From Bacteroidota bacterium (GTDB taxonomy: Bacteria > Bacteroidota > Bacteroidia > Chitinophagales > Chitinophagaceae): a stretch of 64,000 nt of DNA. The stretch is from positions 37,201 to 101,200 of the forward strand of contig JAFDYF010000033.1 in NCBI GenBank assembly GCA_018267575.1, read 5' to 3'. A program made the translations under genes and the position numbers. Each line of letters opens with the position of its first letter. Within the stretch, counting starts at the first letter, position 1. A model generated the notes under the pieces. It searched no databases and was not told the DNA's origin. It saw only the letters and a program-made list of their open reading frames with translations. Below, in pieces: positions 1 through 9,402 of the stretch.

Positions 1-753
1 TCCGGTATCACCGTGCGGTCCACCTATCACAAACTTTCCAGTCGGGTTGATGTGGTACTTGATTTTATTGTTAAAGAAATGGGCGTATTTCTTGTATTTT
101 GCCTTCACCCTTGGGATCAGGATATTGATGATATCTTTTTTGATTTTCTCCTGCATCTTTGCTTCAGTATCAAAATCGTCATGTTGGGTAGATACCACAA
201 TCGCGTCAATCCTCACAGGATTATTATTATCGTCATATTCCAGTGTCACCTGACTCTTTGCATCAGGACGAAGGTATTTGATCTGTTTGTTCTCACGCCT
301 TAAAACAGCGAGTTCAATCAAAATATAATGTGCCAGGTCCAAAGCCAGTGGCATATAATTGTCAGTTTCGTGACTTGCATAACCAAACATCATCCCTTGG
401 TCACCAGCGCCCTGTTCTTCTTTTTTCTTTTTATCAACCCCTTGATTGATATCCGATGACTGCTCATGGATAGCGGAAAAAATACCGCAGGAATTGGCTT
501 CGAACATATATTCGCTTTGCGTGTAGCCAATCTTGCGGATTACCCCACGTGCAATTTCCTGAACATCCAAATAGGCTTTCGACTTTACTTCACCCGCAAG
601 AACTACCTGGCCTGTTGTAACCAAGGTTTCACAAGCTACTTTGGATTGGGGGTCAAAAGCAAGAAAATGATCGATGAGGGCATCGGAAATCTGATCCGCC
701 ACTTTATCTGGATGGCCTTCTGAAACGCTTTCCGAGGTAAATAAGTAAGGCAT
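1..753 (-). CDS. metK: S-adenosylmethionine synthetase (3' part missing)
   Basis: MetK condenses ATP and methionine into S-adenosylmethionine in the cytoplasm. The reading frame starts at the ATG at 753 and runs off the left edge of the window, so only the first ~250 residues are present. Visible family features are the N-terminal stretch [20 protein letters not shown] with the catalytic His, the [12 protein letters not shown] loop, and at the window edge [13 protein letters not shown], which closes the active site. The family is usually ~385-425 residues, so about 40% lies outside the window. The leader is ~65 nt, has a textbook Bacteroidota promoter at 825-854, and contains a small hairpin. 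No frameshift is visible. Confidence 0.97.
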   Translation of the reverse strand, partial: MPYLFTSESVSEGHPDKVADQISDALIDHFLAFDPQSKVACETLVTTGQVVLAGEVKSKAYLDVQEIARGVIRKIGYTQSEYMFEANSCGIFSAIHEQSSDINQGVDKKKKEEQGAGDQGMMFGYASHETDNYMPLALDLAHYILIELAVLRRENKQIKYLRPDAKSQVTLEYDDNNNPVRIDAIVVSTQHDDFDTEAKMQEKIKKDIINILIPRVKAKYKKYAHFFNNKIKYHINPTGKFVIGGPHGDTG

Positions 754-787
754 GGAATTGATATATTTTATGAGTTAAAGAAAACTA

Positions 788-803
788 GTTGGCAATGGCC
801 AAC
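788..803 (-). promoter_or_regulatory. Hairpin in metK leader
   Basis: A perfect 6-bp inverted repeat, GTTGGC / GCCAAC with a 4-nt loop, lies between the metK promoter and its start codon. It does not match any SAM riboswitch class I can recognise. Its role is unknown. Confidence 0.4.
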
Positions 804-824
804 CCATTTATGATTTTAAAGCCG

Positions 825-854
825 CAAAGATAATCGCTGAATTCAATTTACAAA
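825..854 (-). promoter_or_regulatory. metK promoter
   Basis: On the minus strand TTTG (851-854) is followed after an 18-nt spacer by TATCTTTG (825-832). This fits the Bacteroidota -33/-7 consensus TTTG-N19-21-TAnnTTTG. It predicts transcription from about 818 and a leader of ~65 nt. Confidence 0.65.
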
Positions 855-891
855 CATTCACAACGCTTTCTTAACAATCACTTCTGGAAAA

Positions 892-1704
892 TTATTTAGA
901 AAGATCGGTATACAACTGCAAATAATCCGTCAGGTCAGATTCCGCATTGAAGTGCAAAACCTGTTTGCCCCTTACCTTATTGAACTCTTCTGTAAGTTTT
1001 TTATCTATTTTTTCAGCCCCAAAACTAATTGCATCGGCATAATGTGCCCCGCCACGGAACATGGCTGTATTGTTCAACTCTTTAAAAGGCTCTAGGTCTT
1101 TTTCTTTGATGTTGGCATGAATATTTGCCAGTTTAAAAAATTGGGAACCCATTTTTTCCTTAAAAGTATTTTGACCAATAGTGAATACTGATTTGGCATG
1201 TGCAAAAACAGGTTCTTTCTTGTAAACTGTTTTCAAATAGAGGGGAATCAGACTGGTCATCCAGCCGCTGCAATGGATAATATCGGGAGGCCAACCAAAT
1301 TTCTTGACAGTCTCCAATGCGCCTTTACAAAAGAACACAGCCCGCAAGCCATTGTCATCAAACCATTTTTCATTCTCGTCATGAAAAATGGTCTTGCGTT
1401 TGAATAAGTCCTCATTATCCAAAAAATACACCTGTAGCCTTGCATTGGGCAAGGAAGCCACTTTGATCTGCAAAGGATAATCATCATTATCAACCGACAC
1501 ATTGATACCAGAAAGCCGTACCACCTCGTGCAGGCGATGCCGTCTTTCGTTCACAGCTCCAAAACGGGGCATAATGCATCTTACTTCAAAATTATTCTCG
1601 TTCGATTTTATTGCCAGCTTGTTCACGGTTTCGGCAAACTCGGTCAGCTCTAAATAAGGGGACATTTCAGTAGCAATAAATAAAATTCTTTTCTTTGTGA
1701 GCAT
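892..1704 (-). CDS. Lone GT5 starch/glycogen synthase N-terminal domain protein
   Basis: This 270-residue protein matches only the N-terminal Rossmann half of GT5 glycogen/starch synthases: it opens KKRILFIATEMSPYLELTEF and carries DIIHCSGWMTSLIPLYLK, the counterpart of the DIIHVHDWHTG region. The C-terminal half that binds the sugar nucleotide (KXGG...E) is absent, and the KTGGLGD-type ADP-glucose loop is degenerate (residues ~15-25). A full-length glgA lies at 41602-43014, so this is not the cell's main glycogen synthase. It is divergent from panC, an arrangement I recall from other Bacteroidota. Function is unclear: it may be a regulatory or scaffold relative of GlgA. Family assignment is firm, activity is not. 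Confidence 0.85.
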   Translation of the reverse strand: MLTKKRILFIATEMSPYLELTEFAETVNKLAIKSNENNFEVRCIMPRFGAVNERRHRLHEVVRLSGINVSVDNDDYPLQIKVASLPNARLQVYFLDNEDLFKRKTIFHDENEKWFDDNGLRAVFFCKGALETVKKFGWPPDIIHCSGWMTSLIPLYLKTVYKKEPVFAHAKSVFTIGQNTFKEKMGSQFFKLANIHANIKEKDLEPFKELNNTAMFRGGAHYADAISFGAEKIDKKLTEEFNKVRGKQVLHFNAESDLTDYLQLYTDLSK

Positions 1705-1816
1705 TATGGATTGTAATTAGTGAAAAAATGCCAACCTCAAAATTGGCGGCGAAGGTACGATATTTATTGGGAAATAAGTGCTGTAGCAGCTTTCATAAGG
1801 GCTAAACCTATTAAAT

Positions 1817-2659
1817 ATGATTCTATTCCGGAATGGACACCAATTGGCGGGCTACCTAGAACAAGAGAAAAAAAAGGGCAAAATGATTGGCTTTGTACCT
1901 ACCATGGGCGCTTTACATCATGGACATTTGTCGCTGGTTGAATCAGCCAAACAGCATACAGACATTACCGTTTGCAGCATTTTTGTAAACCCGACCCAGT
2001 TCAATGACCCCACAGATTTTCAAAAATACCCAATCACCATTGAGTATGATATCTTTTTATTGGAAAAAGCCCAAACGGATGTCCTTTTCCTGCCCCAAGA
2101 AGCTGACCTCTACCCTAACGGTGTCGCACAACTGGAAAGCTATGACTTGGGCTATCTGGAAACCATTTTGGAAGGCAAATCCAGACCGGGACATTTTCAA
2201 GGCGTTTGTCAAGTAATGGAAAGATTATTAACCTTGGTTCGTCCCGACGATCTTTTTATGGGCCAGAAAGATTATCAGCAATGCATGGTCGTAAAAAAAT
2301 TATTGACCATCATGAAAATGCCAGTCCGTTTTCATGCCTGTCCAATCCAAAGGGAAGCGGATGGGTTGGCCATGAGCAGTCGAAATATGCGGCTGAACGA
2401 AACCCAAAGAAAAAATGCATCGGCCATTTTTACAGCGCTTTACTTTACCAAAAGCCATATTGGCACAATGCCCCTAAACCAAATCAAAGCTCAGGCTTGG
2501 AATATACTCTTGGAAAATAGTTTTCGAATTGATTATATCGAAATAGTAGATGCCATTACACTGGAAGAACATCAGGAAATCAAAGACAAACATGATCTGG
2601 TAGCCCTGATTGCCGCTTACCAAGCTGAAGTGAGGCTTATTGACAATATGCTCCTCTAA
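1817..2659 (+). CDS. panC: Pantothenate synthetase (pantoate-beta-alanine ligase)
   Basis: PanC joins pantoate and beta-alanine at the expense of ATP (to AMP and pyrophosphate), the last step of pantothenate (vitamin B5) synthesis. The 280-residue length is normal for the family. Key motifs are GFVPTMGALHHGHLSLV (residues ~25-41, nucleotide-binding HIGH-like), SIFVNPTQFN, GHFQGVCQVMERLL, and MGQKDYQQ with the KMSKS-like SSRNMRL further on. The ATG at 1817 puts the usual ~25 residues before the PTMGALH motif. The gene stands alone, divergent from the GT5 protein; panB and panD are not in the window. Confidence 0.97.
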   Translation: MILFRNGHQLAGYLEQEKKKGKMIGFVPTMGALHHGHLSLVESAKQHTDITVCSIFVNPTQFNDPTDFQKYPITIEYDIFLLEKAQTDVLFLPQEADLYPNGVAQLESYDLGYLETILEGKSRPGHFQGVCQVMERLLTLVRPDDLFMGQKDYQQCMVVKKLLTIMKMPVRFHACPIQREADGLAMSSRNMRLNETQRKNASAIFTALYFTKSHIGTMPLNQIKAQAWNILLENSFRIDYIEIVDAITLEEHQEIKDKHDLVALIAAYQAEVRLIDNMLL

Positions 2660-2709
2660 GTGTTTTTAGTAGATAAAAGGGGGTAATTAGATATGGACTG
2701 TTGCCGATT

Positions 2710-3816
2710 TTATTCCCATTTGAAAACCTTGATGGCAACTGCGTACACAACGATCCCCCAAATGGTCAAAGCGCCAATCTGTTTCCAGCAATCGAATATA
2801 GTGGCACCTTCAAAAGCCACATTGCGCATGGCATCATTGAGCTGCTTTACGGGCAGGATATCACAAAACTTTTGAAGCCAGGTCGGGAAAGCATCTGTGG
2901 AGAAAAAAGTACCGCCCAATAAAAATTGTGGAAGGGTAATGAGATTAGCAAAAGGCGGGATGGAGCTTTCGTTCTTGGCCACCCCACTCACGATAAAACC
3001 AAAACCCATGAAAACGATGAGTCCGAATAGGCTCAGCAAAATCATTTCCATAAAAGTTTCAAATCCATGCACCAGGGTAAACTTAAAAATAAAGCGCCCC
3101 ACTAGGATGATCACTATGGCTGTTAGCAATTGAAAAGCCACCCTACTGATGCCCTCACCCACAACAATATAGCCCCTACCAATAGGTGTTGAATAAAATC
3201 GCTTTAGCACCAATTGCTGCCTCAGGTTAAAAAACAAAAAAGCCACACCAAAAATACCCGCACTCAGCAAAGAAAAACCCAACATGCCGGGAAGTATAAA
3301 ATCGATCATGGTATAACGGCGGCCCTTCATCATGGGCAGTTCATCCACACTCACCAACCTAAACTGCTGCGGCACATTTCGTTCTTCGATGGATTGAATG
3401 GTCTGCGACAGTGCCATTTTCAGTATGGGATATTTATCAGCACTAGCAGATGAAGTAAGGGTATGTATCTGATATTGGGTAAAGCCCGCACTCGATTTGG
3501 AAGAATCGATGGTAAGGATAGCAGCAATCCTACCCTTTTCTAGATTTTTCCTCATCTGCTCCGTATCGGTAACCGTAGAAAGTTTGATGACGGGCGAATG
3601 CATCAATGCCTTGATCACATAATTGTTGGAGTCGCTTTGATTCTGTAAACCAAAACTGACCGCCATACCTCCTCCTCCGATAAAACCAAAAACCAATATG
3701 AAGATCAGCGGAAACCCAAAACTGAAAGCCACGGCAGAAGGGCTTCTAAAAATAGCGATGAAACTGGCTTTTGAAATGGCCAGCATAGCACGGACCTGAT
3801 TGTATTTCTGAGACAT
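2710..3816 (-). CDS. ABC-2 type transporter permease
   Basis: This is a 368-residue inner-membrane permease of the ABC-2 class. It has one N-terminal transmembrane helix (residues ~20-50, VAFSFGFPLIFILVFGFIGG), an extracytoplasmic domain of ~120 residues, then five hydrophobic segments including LGFSLLSAGIFGVAFLFFNL and LLSLFGLIVFMGFGFIVSG. This is the layout of the YhfK/NatB/DrrB-like export permeases. No ATPase subunit is adjacent: panC lies downstream in convergent orientation and sppA upstream with a ~60-nt gap. The partner must be encoded elsewhere and the substrate cannot be told. Confidence 0.88.
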   Translation of the reverse strand: MSQKYNQVRAMLAISKASFIAIFRSPSAVAFSFGFPLIFILVFGFIGGGGMAVSFGLQNQSDSNNYVIKALMHSPVIKLSTVTDTEQMRKNLEKGRIAAILTIDSSKSSAGFTQYQIHTLTSSASADKYPILKMALSQTIQSIEERNVPQQFRLVSVDELPMMKGRRYTMIDFILPGMLGFSLLSAGIFGVAFLFFNLRQQLVLKRFYSTPIGRGYIVVGEGISRVAFQLLTAIVIILVGRFIFKFTLVHGFETFMEMILLSLFGLIVFMGFGFIVSGVAKNESSIPPFANLITLPQFLLGGTFFSTDAFPTWLQKFCDILPVKQLNDAMRNVAFEGATIFDCWKQIGALTIWGIVVYAVAIKVFKWE

Positions 3817-3875
3817 GTTCCTGTTATTTATCTATTGATTCCTTAATTGACTAACAAGGTCAAAACTAGATCGTA

Positions 3876-5630
3876 TTATTGAATCGTAAAATCAAATGGT
3901 AAACGAGCCTGTGTTTTCCCAACCATTGCTTTTACCTTTTTAATAGAACTATAGGTGCGATAACCATCTTCACCAAGCTCTTCTTTGATAGCACCGATGC
4001 TTACCGATTTTTTATATTTTGATAAGATCATATCCAGAATGTTTTTAGGTTCTGGATATTCCCGCAAACGGTAGTCGGTGGTTTTCGCCATTCGTGCAGC
4101 GCAAGCAACGGCATCCTGAATGCCACCCATTCTATCGACCAGTCCTAATTGCATTCCTTTTTTGCCCAGCCAAACCCTTCCTTGTGCAATGCTATCCACA
4201 TAATCAATCCCTATTTTCCTGCCATCGGCTACACGGGTTTTGAAAGTAAAATAAATACTATCCACTTCGCTTTGCAAAAAACGTTTTTGTAAATCCGTTA
4301 ATGGCTTGCTCACCGAAAGCATATTGGCATCGGGTGCTGTTTTCACCTCATCAAAGGTTACACCTAATTTGTTTTTGAAAAACTTTTGCATATTGGGCAA
4401 AATGCTGAAAACACCGATAGAACCTGTAATCGTATTGGGGTCTGCAAAAATGCTATCCGCATTACATGACATATAATAGCCGCCAGAAGCAGCCACATCG
4501 CCAAAACTCAAAATAACAGGCTTCTCTTTTTTTGCGATAGTAATCTCACGCCACATGTCTTCACTGGCCATGGAACTGCCACCGCCAGAATTGATGCGGA
4601 TCACGATCGCTTTAATATCCTTATCGAGGCGAGCCTTACGGATATACCAACGATAAGTAGCCCCTCCTATTTGGTTATTATCCCCCTTGCCATCAACAAT
4701 TTCTCCTTCGGCATAAATCAGCGCAATCTTATCACGCCCATCCAATTTATAGCTTACTGCGTTTTCATATTTGCCAATGGAAACAAAATTAATGAGCCCA
4801 TGCCGCTCTATCTTTAATTTTTCTTTGATCTCGTCTTTTACCTCATCATCATACTTTAGTCCATCCACCAATTTGTACTGAAGTGCATCCGAGGCATATT
4901 TCACCAAATGTTCGTTTACACATTTACGTAAAATGGCGGTATCAATATCCCTTGATTTGGACGTACTGACCATTAAACGATTGAACAGTTCATTCAACAT
5001 TTCAGAAAGCTGCAAACGGTTTGCATCTGTCATTTTATCTTCCCTCAATGGCTCGGTGGCACTTTTGAACTTGCCCGCATAAAAAATCTGAGGTTCAATC
5101 TCTAGTTTGTTCAAGGTTTCTTTCAAGAACATTTCTTCAATCGAAAATCCTTTCCATTCCACCCCACCCTGTGGGTTGCAATAAATTTTATCGGCTAGGT
5201 TAGCTACATAATAAGCCTTTTGTGAAATCACATCCGCAAAAGCATAAATAAATTTCCCTGATTTTTTAAAATCGCCCAACGCATGGCGGATTTCCTCGCT
5301 GGTAGCAAATCCATTATTATTTTCCCCACACTTGAGATAAATCCCTTTGATGGCAGTATCATTTTTGGCATGGTCGATCAAGCGGATCAAATCATACAGA
5401 CCGGGCACATCATATTGATCGGAAGAACCAAAATCGGAAAAAACATTATCCTGTTTTTGTTCATGAAAAGACTGGCTGAGGTCTAGCACCAAAACCGCAT
5501 CGCTACCTGTTGTGGACTTTTTGGGGGTGGCAATACCAGCGACAATCCCGGCAAACACAAAAAATATGACTAATGTAAAAACAATAAACGCTAACAAAGA
5601 GGCAAAAAACACTTTCAGAAAGCTGCGCAT
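3876..5630 (-). CDS. sppA: Signal peptide peptidase SppA, 67-kDa type
   Basis: SppA is a membrane-bound Ser/Lys protease that degrades signal peptides cut from exported proteins. The protein is ~584 residues and has two tandem SppA/ClpP-like domains, as in the E. coli 67-kDa form. An N-terminal membrane anchor is clear (FASLLAFIVFTLVIFFVF). The catalytic Lys is in FYAGKFKSATEPL and the nucleophilic Ser in GDVAASGGYYMSC; the oxyanion region INSGGGSSMASE precedes it. I take the ATG at 5630; an in-frame TTG three codons upstream (5639) is possible. The gene is divergent from folK. Confidence 0.95.
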   Translation of the reverse strand: MRSFLKVFFASLLAFIVFTLVIFFVFAGIVAGIATPKKSTTGSDAVLVLDLSQSFHEQKQDNVFSDFGSSDQYDVPGLYDLIRLIDHAKNDTAIKGIYLKCGENNNGFATSEEIRHALGDFKKSGKFIYAFADVISQKAYYVANLADKIYCNPQGGVEWKGFSIEEMFLKETLNKLEIEPQIFYAGKFKSATEPLREDKMTDANRLQLSEMLNELFNRLMVSTSKSRDIDTAILRKCVNEHLVKYASDALQYKLVDGLKYDDEVKDEIKEKLKIERHGLINFVSIGKYENAVSYKLDGRDKIALIYAEGEIVDGKGDNNQIGGATYRWYIRKARLDKDIKAIVIRINSGGGSSMASEDMWREITIAKKEKPVILSFGDVAASGGYYMSCNADSIFADPNTITGSIGVFSILPNMQKFFKNKLGVTFDEVKTAPDANMLSVSKPLTDLQKRFLQSEVDSIYFTFKTRVADGRKIGIDYVDSIAQGRVWLGKKGMQLGLVDRMGGIQDAVACAARMAKTTDYRLREYPEPKNILDMILSKYKKSVSIGAIKEELGEDGYRTYSSIKKVKAMVGKTQARLPFDFTIQ

Positions 5631-5653
5631 GAGCAACAATTTTTAAATAAGGG

Positions 5654-5689
5654 CAAAAATAGAGATATTTGGCCGCCTGAAATAGCAAA
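5654..5689 (-). promoter_or_regulatory. Candidate sppA promoter
   Basis: TATTTTTG (5654-5661, minus strand) matches the -7 box TAnnTTTG, with TTTG at 5686-5689. The 24-nt spacer is longer than the usual 19-21, so this is tentative. Confidence 0.35.
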
Positions 5690-5692
5690 TCT

Positions 5693-6172
5693 ATGAACGA
5701 GGCATATTTACTGATAGGTGGCAACGAAGGAGAGCGGCACGGATATCTGCAACAGGCGCGGGAGTATGTATCCCGTTATTGGGGTGATATTGTGCAAGCA
5801 TCCGCTATTTATGAAACGGCAGCTTGGGGCAAAACCGACCAGCCGAATTTTTTGAACCAAGTTTTGTTCATCCGTACTGGTTTGGATGCCATATCGCTGA
5901 TGAAGGAAATATTATTGGCTGAAGAAAAGATGGGCCGTTTACGTAGGGAAAAATACAGTGCAAGGTTTATTGATATCGATATCCTTTTTTTTAATAGCTC
6001 CATTATCAATCTGCCCCAGTTGGTAATACCCCATCCCGAAATTGCTAACCGACGCTTTGTACTGTCGCCAATGGACGAAATAGCTCCCAAACTTTTACAC
6101 CCAGTTTTGCACAAAACAATCCACACATTATTGCAAGAATGTCCAGATAAGCTGGATGTGAAAAAAATTTGA
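5693..6172 (+). CDS. folK: Hydroxymethyldihydropterin pyrophosphokinase
   Basis: HPPK transfers pyrophosphate from ATP to 6-hydroxymethyl-7,8-dihydropterin in folate synthesis. The 159-residue length is typical. It begins with YLLIGGNEGER (the LxLGSNxG motif), has SAIYETAAWGKTDQPNFLNQV (the pterin-binding segment), and carries the Mg/ATP signature RFIDIDILFF followed by PHPEIANRRFVLSPMDEIAP. The ATG at 5693 is close to the sppA start, so the two genes share a short divergent promoter region. A nucleoside kinase gene follows. Confidence 0.97.
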   Translation: MNEAYLLIGGNEGERHGYLQQAREYVSRYWGDIVQASAIYETAAWGKTDQPNFLNQVLFIRTGLDAISLMKEILLAEEKMGRLRREKYSARFIDIDILFFNSSIINLPQLVIPHPEIANRRFVLSPMDEIAPKLLHPVLHKTIHTLLQECPDKLDVKKI

Positions 6173-6296
6173 CTTTTGTTTGTAGTATTTCACATTTCTT
6201 TGTACTTCACAATAAGTTAGTGGTTAGTAGCTTTTGAAGGGCAGTCCATTTTTATTATATATCGGTTCCCACTACTCCCCACTCGCCACTTATAGG

Positions 6297-6929
6297 ATGA
6301 ACTATCATTATATCGCTATTGAGGGAAATATTGGCGCAGGGAAAACCACCCTCGCACACTTGTTGGCCAAGCATTATAATGCCCGGCTGATATTGGAACA
6401 GTTTGCCGATAACCCCTTCCTTTCCAAATTTTATGACAACCCAAAGCAATTTGCATTTCCACTGGAGCTATTTTTTATGGCAGAACGGTACAAGCAGCTC
6501 AAGGAATTGGTGCATACTAAGGATTTGTTTCAGAGCATCACCGTATCGGACTACCTGTTTACCAAATGCCTGCTTTTTGCCAAAGTAAACCTTCCGGCAG
6601 AGGAGTTCCTGCTTTACCAAAAACTTTTCGATATCATCTATCAACAATTGGTACAACCAGATATCCTCATCTACTTGCATGCCCCAGTAAGCAGGCTGCA
6701 AGCCAATATCAAAAAAAGAAACCGCATCTACGAACAATCCATCAAGGATGAATACTTGTTTGATATACAGGAGGCCTATACCAATTATATCAAACAGCAT
6801 AATATCAAAACCATTTTTATTGATGCTAGTAATGCGGATTTTTTGGGCAACCCTAACCATTTTAAAGTGATTGTGGATACATTGGAAAAAGAATATGAAG
6901 GCGGGCAGCATTATTTTTCATTACCCTGA
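6297..6929 (+). CDS. Deoxynucleoside kinase family protein
   Basis: The ~210-residue cytoplasmic kinase belongs to the dNK family (deoxyadenosine/deoxyguanosine/deoxycytidine kinases), which salvage deoxynucleosides with ATP. The P-loop is YIAIEGNIGAGKTT near the N-terminus. It is followed by ILEQFADNPFLSKFY, by the ERY segment FFMAERYKQL, and by a lid region with KKRNRIYEQ. I start it at the ATG at 6297, which places the P-loop ~9 residues from the N-terminus as in the family; an upstream TTG at 6234 would add 21 atypical residues. Substrate preference cannot be read from sequence alone. Confidence 0.93.
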   Translation: MNYHYIAIEGNIGAGKTTLAHLLAKHYNARLILEQFADNPFLSKFYDNPKQFAFPLELFFMAERYKQLKELVHTKDLFQSITVSDYLFTKCLLFAKVNLPAEEFLLYQKLFDIIYQQLVQPDILIYLHAPVSRLQANIKKRNRIYEQSIKDEYLFDIQEAYTNYIKQHNIKTIFIDASNADFLGNPNHFKVIVDTLEKEYEGGQHYFSLP

Positions 6930-7016
6930 TGAGCCGCAATGCTAAAATGGGATAGAAGCCATTTTAAACGCAGACCAAAATTTCAAAAAAGCGAGTTTTC
7001 AAGTAACCAAAACTTC

Positions 7017-8264
7017 ATGACAGAGACACAAGCAAGACCCGACCCTTACCAATCGATGCGGATTTTTGAGTTTCGGAATCTGGTGATTGGTCGTTTTCTT
7101 TTCATCATGGGACTGCGCATGATGAGCACCTTGGTGGGCTGGTGGGTCTACAACCTCACCAATGCACCCATTGCTATTGGCATTGTTGGTCTGTCAGAAT
7201 TCATCCCTGCTTTTTCCTTTGCACTTTATGCTGGTCATGTTATGGATTTGAGCGAAAAAAGAAGGATGCTGTTACGCGGTGTATTGCTGTATTTTACGGC
7301 GGTGCTGGCACTGCTGATGCTTTCTACTTCTTTCACGGCAAAGCATATCCACAATCATCAAATCGCCATTTGTATCTATGTGGTTATATTCTGTACAGGC
7401 ATTATCCGTGCTTTTACCGGACCTGTTTTTAATGTGATTTTGGCGCAGATTGTCCCAAAATCCAGTTTGCCCAATGCCACCACCTGGAACCAGGGCGCTT
7501 GGCTTTCAGCATCAGTGAGCGGTCATGCAATTGGAGGTTTTTTGATTGGGGGTTTGGGCAATACGGGTACATTGACCGTGATTGCCGTTCTGGTATCCAT
7601 TGCTTTTTTTATTTTGTTTAACCTAAAGCCCAAACCTGCCTTTAATAGTAAGAGTGAAAAAAGAACCATGGACAGTGTGAAGGAAGGGCTACGGTTTGTA
7701 TTTCAAACCAAGGAATTGTTGGGCGCTATTTCATTGGATCTATTTGCCGTGCTGTTTGGTGGGGCCGTTGCCATGGTGCCAGTGTATGCCAGAGATATTT
7801 TAAAAGTGGGCCCACAGGGCTTTGGCTTTTTAAATGGCGCTTCCGACCTGGGTTCCATTATCGTGACACTGACACTTACCTTTTTCCCAATGAGAAACCA
7901 GCAGGGCAGAAAATTATTTTTTGCCGTGGCGGGTTTTGGTGCTTGCATTATTGTATTCGGACTTTCCAAATGGTATTTCCTCTCCTTCTCCGCATTGATG
8001 CTTAGTGGTTTTCTCGATGGAATCAGCATGGTCACCCGCGGCACGATCATGCAATTGAAAACACCAGACCATATGCGTGGTCGTGTGATGAGTGTAAATT
8101 CCATGTTCATCAACTCGAGCAATGAGTTGGGGCAATTTGAAAGTGGGGTTGCCGCCAAATTGATGGGTGTTGTGCCATCAGTTGTATTTGGTGGATGCAT
8201 GACTTTATTGGTAGTGGTCGGCACTTGGTTTAAATCACCGAGCTTGAGAAAGATGGAATATTAA
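7017..8264 (+). CDS. MFS transporter, EntS/enterobactin exporter-like
   Basis: A ~415-residue inner-membrane permease with about 12 hydrophobic segments. It starts FEFRNLVIGRFLFIMGLRMM, typical of the MFS_3 / EntS-like export group, and has the loop motif GHVMDLSEKRRML that corresponds to MFS motif A. Proteins of this group export siderophores, drugs or lipid-like compounds; the substrate here is unknown. The ATG at 7017 matches the family start; an ATG at 6939 would add 26 polar residues. It lies ~90 nt after the nucleoside kinase and may be cotranscribed. Confidence 0.88.
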   Translation: MTETQARPDPYQSMRIFEFRNLVIGRFLFIMGLRMMSTLVGWWVYNLTNAPIAIGIVGLSEFIPAFSFALYAGHVMDLSEKRRMLLRGVLLYFTAVLALLMLSTSFTAKHIHNHQIAICIYVVIFCTGIIRAFTGPVFNVILAQIVPKSSLPNATTWNQGAWLSASVSGHAIGGFLIGGLGNTGTLTVIAVLVSIAFFILFNLKPKPAFNSKSEKRTMDSVKEGLRFVFQTKELLGAISLDLFAVLFGGAVAMVPVYARDILKVGPQGFGFLNGASDLGSIIVTLTLTFFPMRNQQGRKLFFAVAGFGACIIVFGLSKWYFLSFSALMLSGFLDGISMVTRGTIMQLKTPDHMRGRVMSVNSMFINSSNELGQFESGVAAKLMGVVPSVVFGGCMTLLVVVGTWFKSPSLRKMEY

Positions 8265-8338
8265 AACAAAAACATTACCAGCTTTTCGCCTGATGGCTTT
8301 CGGATTTATTCAGTAAATTACTGCTTTAAGCCAAACAT

Positions 8339-9235
8339 ATGCAACGCCGATCTTTTATTCGCCATTCCAGTTTTTCTGTTGGAGCTTTATTATTAATGAA
8401 GCAAAGGACTTTTGCCAAGAGCAGCTTCGATGATCCATGGAAAATGAAAATGCTTAGGGGCGATGTGGGGATTTTTACAGAAAAAGGAGGAACGATTGGC
8501 TACCTTAAATCCAAAAAAGGTCTAGTGGTAGTAGATGCAGAATTTCCTGAACAAGCTACCCACTTGATCAACGAATTGAAAAAGCAAAGCGATGCCCCTT
8601 TTGAAATGCTTATCAACACACATCATCACAGCGACCATACCTCAGGGAATATTTCTTTCAAGGGAAAAGTAAAAGATGTTTCAGCACATAAGAACTCCTT
8701 GGAGAACCAACGACGAGTGGCCATTCAACAAAAAACGGAAGACAAGCAATTATATCCTAACAATATTATTATCGACTCGCAAACCTATAAGCTGGGGCAC
8801 GAGCATATCAAAGCGGATTATTTTGGTGCAGCCCATACCAATGGCGATATCATTGTCCATTTTCAAAACGCTAATATTGCCCATATGGGCGACCTTGTTT
8901 TTAACCGCCGTTGGGCTTTTATCGATCGTAGCGCTGGGGCTTCTATTAAAAGTTGGATACCCGTACTTGACAAAGCCTTGAACACTTACGACAATGAAAC
9001 CATTTTCATTTTTGGTCATGCTTTCGATCCCGAAAAAGTGACTGGCAACAAAGAAGACCTAAAAGCCATGCAGGATTATCTTGCCAAATTATTGGATTTT
9101 GTGGGAAAGGAAATCAAGGCAGGGAAATCAAAGGACGAGATACTAAAAGAAAAAGCAATACCCGGGGTTACCGAATGGCAGGGCGATGGCATTGAACGTG
9201 GCTTGACGGCGGCTTATGAAGAACTGACTTCATAA
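8339..9235 (+). CDS. Exported metallo-beta-lactamase-fold hydrolase
   Basis: A 298-residue protein of the MBL superfamily. The zinc signature THHHSDHTSG (His95, His97, Asp99, His100) is intact; further ligands are likely in YFGAAHTNGDI, AHMGDLVF and IFGHAFDP. The N-terminus MQRRSFIRHSSFSVGALLL has paired arginines before a hydrophobic stretch, which resembles a Tat signal, so export of the folded metalloenzyme is plausible. Family members include beta-lactamases, cyclases and quinoprotein-relay hydrolases; I cannot choose among them. The gene appears monocistronic. Confidence 0.9.
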   Translation: MQRRSFIRHSSFSVGALLLMKQRTFAKSSFDDPWKMKMLRGDVGIFTEKGGTIGYLKSKKGLVVVDAEFPEQATHLINELKKQSDAPFEMLINTHHHSDHTSGNISFKGKVKDVSAHKNSLENQRRVAIQQKTEDKQLYPNNIIIDSQTYKLGHEHIKADYFGAAHTNGDIIVHFQNANIAHMGDLVFNRRWAFIDRSAGASIKSWIPVLDKALNTYDNETIFIFGHAFDPEKVTGNKEDLKAMQDYLAKLLDFVGKEIKAGKSKDEILKEKAIPGVTEWQGDGIERGLTAAYEELTS

Positions 9236-9402
9236 GCCGGGTTGATTTATTTTCCTTTTAATTTCTTCACAAAATCAATGGCTGGTGGATGCTGATTTTC
9301 CAAGTCAACTTATTTTCTATACTCACATTCCAAAAATTAAATCCCTCCCTCATTCATTTTTTTAACCAGCGGCCCATTTTACACAGACAACTTTTTTCAG
9401 TA

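Noticed and set aside
9240..9402. Possible gene in the gap between the MBL hydrolase and recF
   Set aside because: Only 160 bp, A+T-rich and without an open frame of note; likely the shared 3' region of convergent genes.
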